From an uncultured Collinsella sp. (lineage in GTDB: Bacteria; Actinomycetota; Coriobacteriia; Coriobacteriales; Coriobacteriaceae): a stretch of DNA of 8,464 bases. The stretch is taken from the NCBI GenBank assembly GCA_958453575.1, contig CAUDYH010000043.1:1-8464 (forward strand), in the 5' to 3' direction. Under the pieces are notes generated by a model. The model did no database searches, was not told the origin of the DNA, and saw only the letters and a program-made list of their open reading frames with translations. A program made the position numbers and the translations under genes. Shown here piece after piece: positions 5,322-8,464 of the stretch; the first letter of the stretch is position 1; every line of letters starts with the position of its first letter.

Positions 5322-8300
5322 TTAGGCGAAGTAGGCTACGCCGCTCTCAAAGATCGGCATGAACTTGTCGCCGGGGACATGCTCGGGCACGTTGCGGTAC
5401 AGGTTGTCGCCGCGACGCTCGGCATGGCCCATCTTGCCCAGGACGCGGCCGTCGGGGCTCGTGATGCCCTCGATGGCGAGTGCGGAGCCGTTGGGGTTGA
5501 CGGCAAGGTCCATGCTGGGCTTGCCGTCCTCGCCCACGTACTGCGTGGCGACCTGGCCGTTGGCGATCAGCTGGGCGAGCACCTCGTCGTTGGCGACAAA
5601 GCGGCCCTCGCCGTGGCTGATGGCGACGGTGTAGGGGTCGTCGAGGCTGCACTGCGACAGCCACGGGGACAGGTTGGACGAGATGCGGGTGCGCACCAGG
5701 CGGCTCTGATGGCGACCGATGGTGTTGAACGTCAGCGTGGGCGCATCGGGCGTGGCGTCGACGATATCGCCGTAGGGCACCAGGCCGAGCTTGACCAGGG
5801 CCTGGAAGCCGTTGCAGATGCCCAGCATCAGGCCGTCGCGGGCCTTGAGCAGGTCGCGAACTGCCTCGGTGACCTCGGGGGCGCGGAAGAACGCCGTGAT
5901 GAACTTGGCGGAGCCGTCGGGCTCGTCGCCGCCCGAGAAGCCGCCGGGGATCATGACAATCTGGCTTGCACGGATGCGGCGGGCAAGCTCGTGGGTGCTC
6001 TCGGCGACGGCCTCGGGCGTGAGGTTGTTGATCACGAAGGTGTCGGCCTCGGCACCGGCGGCACGGAAGGCGCGGGCGCTGTCGTACTCGCAGTTGGTAC
6101 CGGGGAACACGGGGATGATCACGCGCGGGCGGGCGATCTTGGCGCCGCCATACACGTGGATGTTCTTGGCGCGGAAGTCGATGGTCTCGACCTCGGCGGT
6201 CTCGCCGGCGCTGCGGTAGGCGAAGACGCCCTCGATACCGCTTTCCCAGGCCTCCTGAAGCTCGGAGAGCTCGATGACCTCGGAGCCAGTATCGATGACA
6301 TAGCCCTCGACGGTGGTACCCAGGGGCTCGACGACAACGCCGTCGGCGACCTCGGGCAGCTCGGCGTCCTCGGCGAGCTCGACGATAAAGCTGCCGTAGA
6401 GCGGGGTGAAGAGGCTCTCCACGTCCACGTCCTCGGCAAGCTCGATGCCGATCTGGTTGCCGACGCACATCTTAAAGAGGCTCTCGGCGCCGCAGCCGTA
6501 GCCGGGTGTGGAGACGGCCAGGGCGTCGCCGGTGGCGGTGAGCGCCTCGACGGCGTCAAATGCGGCGAGAAGCTGCTGGGCATCGGGACGGTAGTCCTCG
6601 CCATAGGTGGCGGGGGCGATACGGACAACGCGGTGCGTGAGGCCCTTGAACTCGGGGGAGACAGCGCGGGCCGCCTTGCCCACGGCAACAGCGAAGCTGA
6701 TCAGAGTCGGCGGAACGTTGAGCTCGCCGGCCTCGTCCTCAAACGAGCCGCTCATGGAATCCTTACCGCCGATGGCGCCGGCACCCAGGTCGACCTGGGC
6801 CATAAGGGCGCCCAGGACGGCTGCCATGGGCTTGCCCCAGCGCTCTGCCTCGGTACGCAGACGCTCGAAGTACTCCTGGAAGGAGAGGTAGGCGCGCTTG
6901 TGCTCAAAGCCGGCGGCAACGAGCTTGGCGATGGACTCGACCACGGACAGGTAGGCGCCAGCAAACTGGTCGGCTTCCATCAGGTAGGGGTTGAAGCCCC
7001 ATGCCATGGCGCTTGCCGTGGTGGTCTCGCCGTCCACGGGGAACTTGGCGACCATGGCCGAGCTCGGGGTGAGCTGCGTCTTGCCGCCAAAAGGCATAAG
7101 CACGGTTGCGGCACCGATGGTGGAGTCAAAGCGCTCGGAAAGGCCCTTGTTGGAGGCAACGTTGAGGTCGGTGACAAGCGAGGTCATGCGCTCGGCAAGC
7201 GTGGTGCCGGCCCAGCTGGGTTGCCACACGCTGCGGGCGCACACGTGGGCGACTTGGTGCTTGGGCGCGCCGTTGGAGTTGAGGAACTCGCGGGACAGAT
7301 CGACGATGGCGACGCCGTTCCAGGCCATGCGCATGCGCGGCTCGGCGGTAACCTCGGCGATAACGGTCGCCTCGAGGTTCTCCTCGGCGGCGTAGCCCAT
7401 GAACTCCTCGACGTCACCATCGGCGACGGCGCAGGCCATACGCTCCTGGGACTCGGAGATAGCGAGCTCGGTGCCGTCCAGGCCGTCATACTTCTTAGTC
7501 ACGGTGTCCAGGTCGACATACAGGCCGTCGGCAAGCTCGCCCACAGCGACCGAGACGCCGCCGGCGCCAAAGTCATTGCAGCGCTTGATCAGACGGCAGG
7601 CGTCGCCGCGGCGGAACAGACGCTGCAGCTTGCGCTCGACCGGGGCGTTGCCCTTCTGGACCTCGGCACCCGAGGTCTCGATGGACTCGGTGTTCTGGGT
7701 CTTGGAGGAGCCGGTGGCACCGCCGATGCCGTCACGGCCGGTGCGGCCGCCCAGCAGGATGATCTTGTCGGTGGGGGCGGGGCACTCGCGACGCACGTGG
7801 TTTGCCGGGGTAGCGCCCACGACGGCGCCGACCTCCATGCGCTTGGCCACGTAACCGGGGTGATAGAGTTCGTTGACCTGACCGGTGGCAAGGCCGATCT
7901 GGTTGCCGTAGCTGGAGTAGCCGGCGGCAGCAGTGGTCACGAGCTTACGCTGCGGCAGCTTGCCCTCGAGCGTCTCGGAAACCGGGACGGTGGGGTCGCC
8001 GGCGCCGGTGACGCGCATGGCCTGGTACACGTAGCTGCGGCCCGAGAGCGGGTCGCGGATGGCGCCGCCCACGCAGGTGGCGGCACCGCCGAAGGGCTCG
8101 ATCTCGGTCGGGTGGTTATGGGTCTCGTTCTTAAAGAGGAACAGCCAGTCCTGGTCCTCGCCATCGACATCGACCTTCACCTTGACGGTGCAGGCGTTGA
8201 TCTCCTCGGACTCATCGACATCGGTCATGACGCCGGTCTTCTTAAGGTACTTGGCGCCGATGGTGCCCATGTCCATGAGGCAGACGGGCTTGGCGTCGCG

Positions 8301-8464
8301 ACCGAGCTCGTGGCGCATTTCCATGTAGCGGTCGAAGGCCTGCTGCACCACGGCGTCGTCGATCGTCACGTCGTCCAGGACGGTGCCGAAGGTGGTGTGG
8401 CGGCAGTGATCTGACCAGTAGGTGTCGATCACGCGGATCTCGGTGATGGTGGGGTCGCGATCCT
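5322..8464 (-). CDS. purL: Phosphoribosylformylglycinamidine synthase, single-chain, N-terminus cut
   Basis: The last 1046 residues of a large FGAM synthase, which converts FGAR, glutamine and ATP to FGAM, glutamate and ADP in step four of purine synthesis. The start lies beyond the right edge. Counting from the first whole codon: VIDTYWSDHCRHTTF (about 11-25); the FGAR/ATP-binding motif NETHNHPTEIEPFGGAA (H115, H117); a second AIRS-like half with GGKDSMSG (D568); and a fused glutamine amidotransferase from about 780. In that last domain the nucleophile is C883 in GICNGFQAL, and the H/E pair is H1013 and E1015 in MGHAER; the conserved SHGEGRF is also present. Fusion of the PurS-, PurL- and PurQ-like parts in one chain, usually about 1240 residues, fits the Clostridia/Coriobacteriia form rather than the split Bacillus form. 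About 200 N-terminal residues, including the PurS-like part, are missing. All visible active-site residues are intact. Codon use is strongly G/C-ending, suggesting good expression. Confidence 0.96.
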   Translation of the reverse strand, partial: DRDPTITEIRVIDTYWSDHCRHTTFGTVLDDVTIDDAVVQQAFDRYMEMRHELGRDAKPVCLMDMGTIGAKYLKKTGVMTDVDESEEINACTVKVKVDVDGEDQDWLFLFKNETHNHPTEIEPFGGAATCVGGAIRDPLSGRSYVYQAMRVTGAGDPTVPVSETLEGKLPQRKLVTTAAAGYSSYGNQIGLATGQVNELYHPGYVAKRMEVGAVVGATPANHVRRECPAPTDKIILLGGRTGRDGIGGATGSSKTQNTESIETSGAEVQKGNAPVERKLQRLFRRGDACRLIKRCNDFGAGGVSVAVGELADGLYVDLDTVTKKYDGLDGTELAISESQERMACAVADGDVEEFMGYAAEENLEATVIAEVTAEPRMRMAWNGVAIVDLSREFLNSNGAPKHQVAHVCARSVWQPSWAGTTLAERMTSLVTDLNVASNKGLSERFDSTIGAATVLMPFGGKTQLTPSSAMVAKFPVDGETTTASAMAWGFNPYLMEADQFAGAYLSVVESIAKLVAAGFEHKRAYLSFQEYFERLRTEAERWGKPMAAVLGALMAQVDLGAGAIGGKDSMSGSFEDEAGELNVPPTLISFAVAVGKAARAVSPEFKGLTHRVVRIAPATYGEDYRPDAQQLLAAFDAVEALTATGDALAVSTPGYGCGAESLFKMCVGNQIGIELAEDVDVESLFTPLYGSFIVELAEDAELPEVADGVVVEPLGTTVEGYVIDTGSEVIELSELQEAWESGIEGVFAYRSAGETAEVETIDFRAKNIHVYGGAKIARPRVIIPVFPGTNCEYDSARAFRAAGAEADTFVINNLTPEAVAESTHELARRIRASQIVMIPGGFSGGDEPDGSAKFITAFFRAPEVTEAVRDLLKARDGLMLGICNGFQALVKLGLVPYGDIVDATPDAPTLTFNTIGRHQSRLVRTRISSNLSPWLSQCSLDDPYTVAISHGEGRFVANDEVLAQLIANGQVATQYVGEDGKPSMDLAVNPNGSALAIEGITSPDGRVLGKMGHAERRGDNLYRNVPEHVPGDKFMPIFESGVAYFA

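Noticed and set aside
5347..7489. Several arginine- or serine/proline-rich minus-strand frames inside purL
   Set aside because: They are out-of-frame reads of the purL coding strand, explained by its base composition.
5091..8414. A 1107-codon plus-strand open frame antisense to purL
   Set aside because: It mirrors purL codon for codon. The protein is a low-complexity mix rich in G, A, L, V, D and H with no domain, which is what a G/C-ending coding strand gives on its complement. The minus strand carries an intact, unmistakable PurL.

Overview
The window reads as chromosomal DNA from a GC-rich Gram-positive bacterium. The best guess is an actinobacterium of the Coriobacteriia, Collinsella-like. 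This rests on the strong G/C bias at third codon positions, the long single-chain PurL of the kind found in Clostridia and Coriobacteriia, and the mix of AzlCD, KdgT and membrane GGDEF genes. The assignment is an inference from gene style, not a database match.

Layout, left to right. (1) Bases 1-546, minus strand: the N-terminal 182 residues of an HD-domain phosphohydrolase that runs off the left edge. (2) A 137-base divergent intergenic region, then azlC (684-1376) and azlD (1366-1689) on the plus strand. They overlap by 11 bases and form a two-component branched-chain amino acid exporter. (3) A 140-base gap with a 28-base imperfect palindrome (1764-1791), then a 2-keto-3-deoxygluconate permease (1830-2852). 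(4) An intergenic region with two consecutive inverted repeats and a candidate extended -10 promoter, then a seven-helix membrane diguanylate cyclase (3034-4185). (5) A 101-base convergent gap. (6) On the minus strand, an EamA/DMT-family transporter (4287-5222). Just upstream of it lies purL (5322 to beyond 8464), with a strong rho-independent terminator between them at 5248-5283.

The genes do not form one pathway. AzlCD is a clear two-gene operon. PurL (fourth step of purine synthesis), the DMT exporter, KdgT and the diguanylate cyclase look like separate transcription units. The recurring theme is small-molecule transport: three transport systems out of seven genes. All visible reading frames are intact, and there are no insertion sequences, tRNAs, rRNAs, CRISPR arrays or phage genes.

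I found no convincing undescribed multi-gene system. The points most worth checking are regulatory: the palindrome before kdgT, the inverted repeat that overlaps the predicted start of the GGDEF transcript, and the purL terminator placed almost against the ribosome binding site of the next gene. The very long open frame antisense to purL is a composition artefact.
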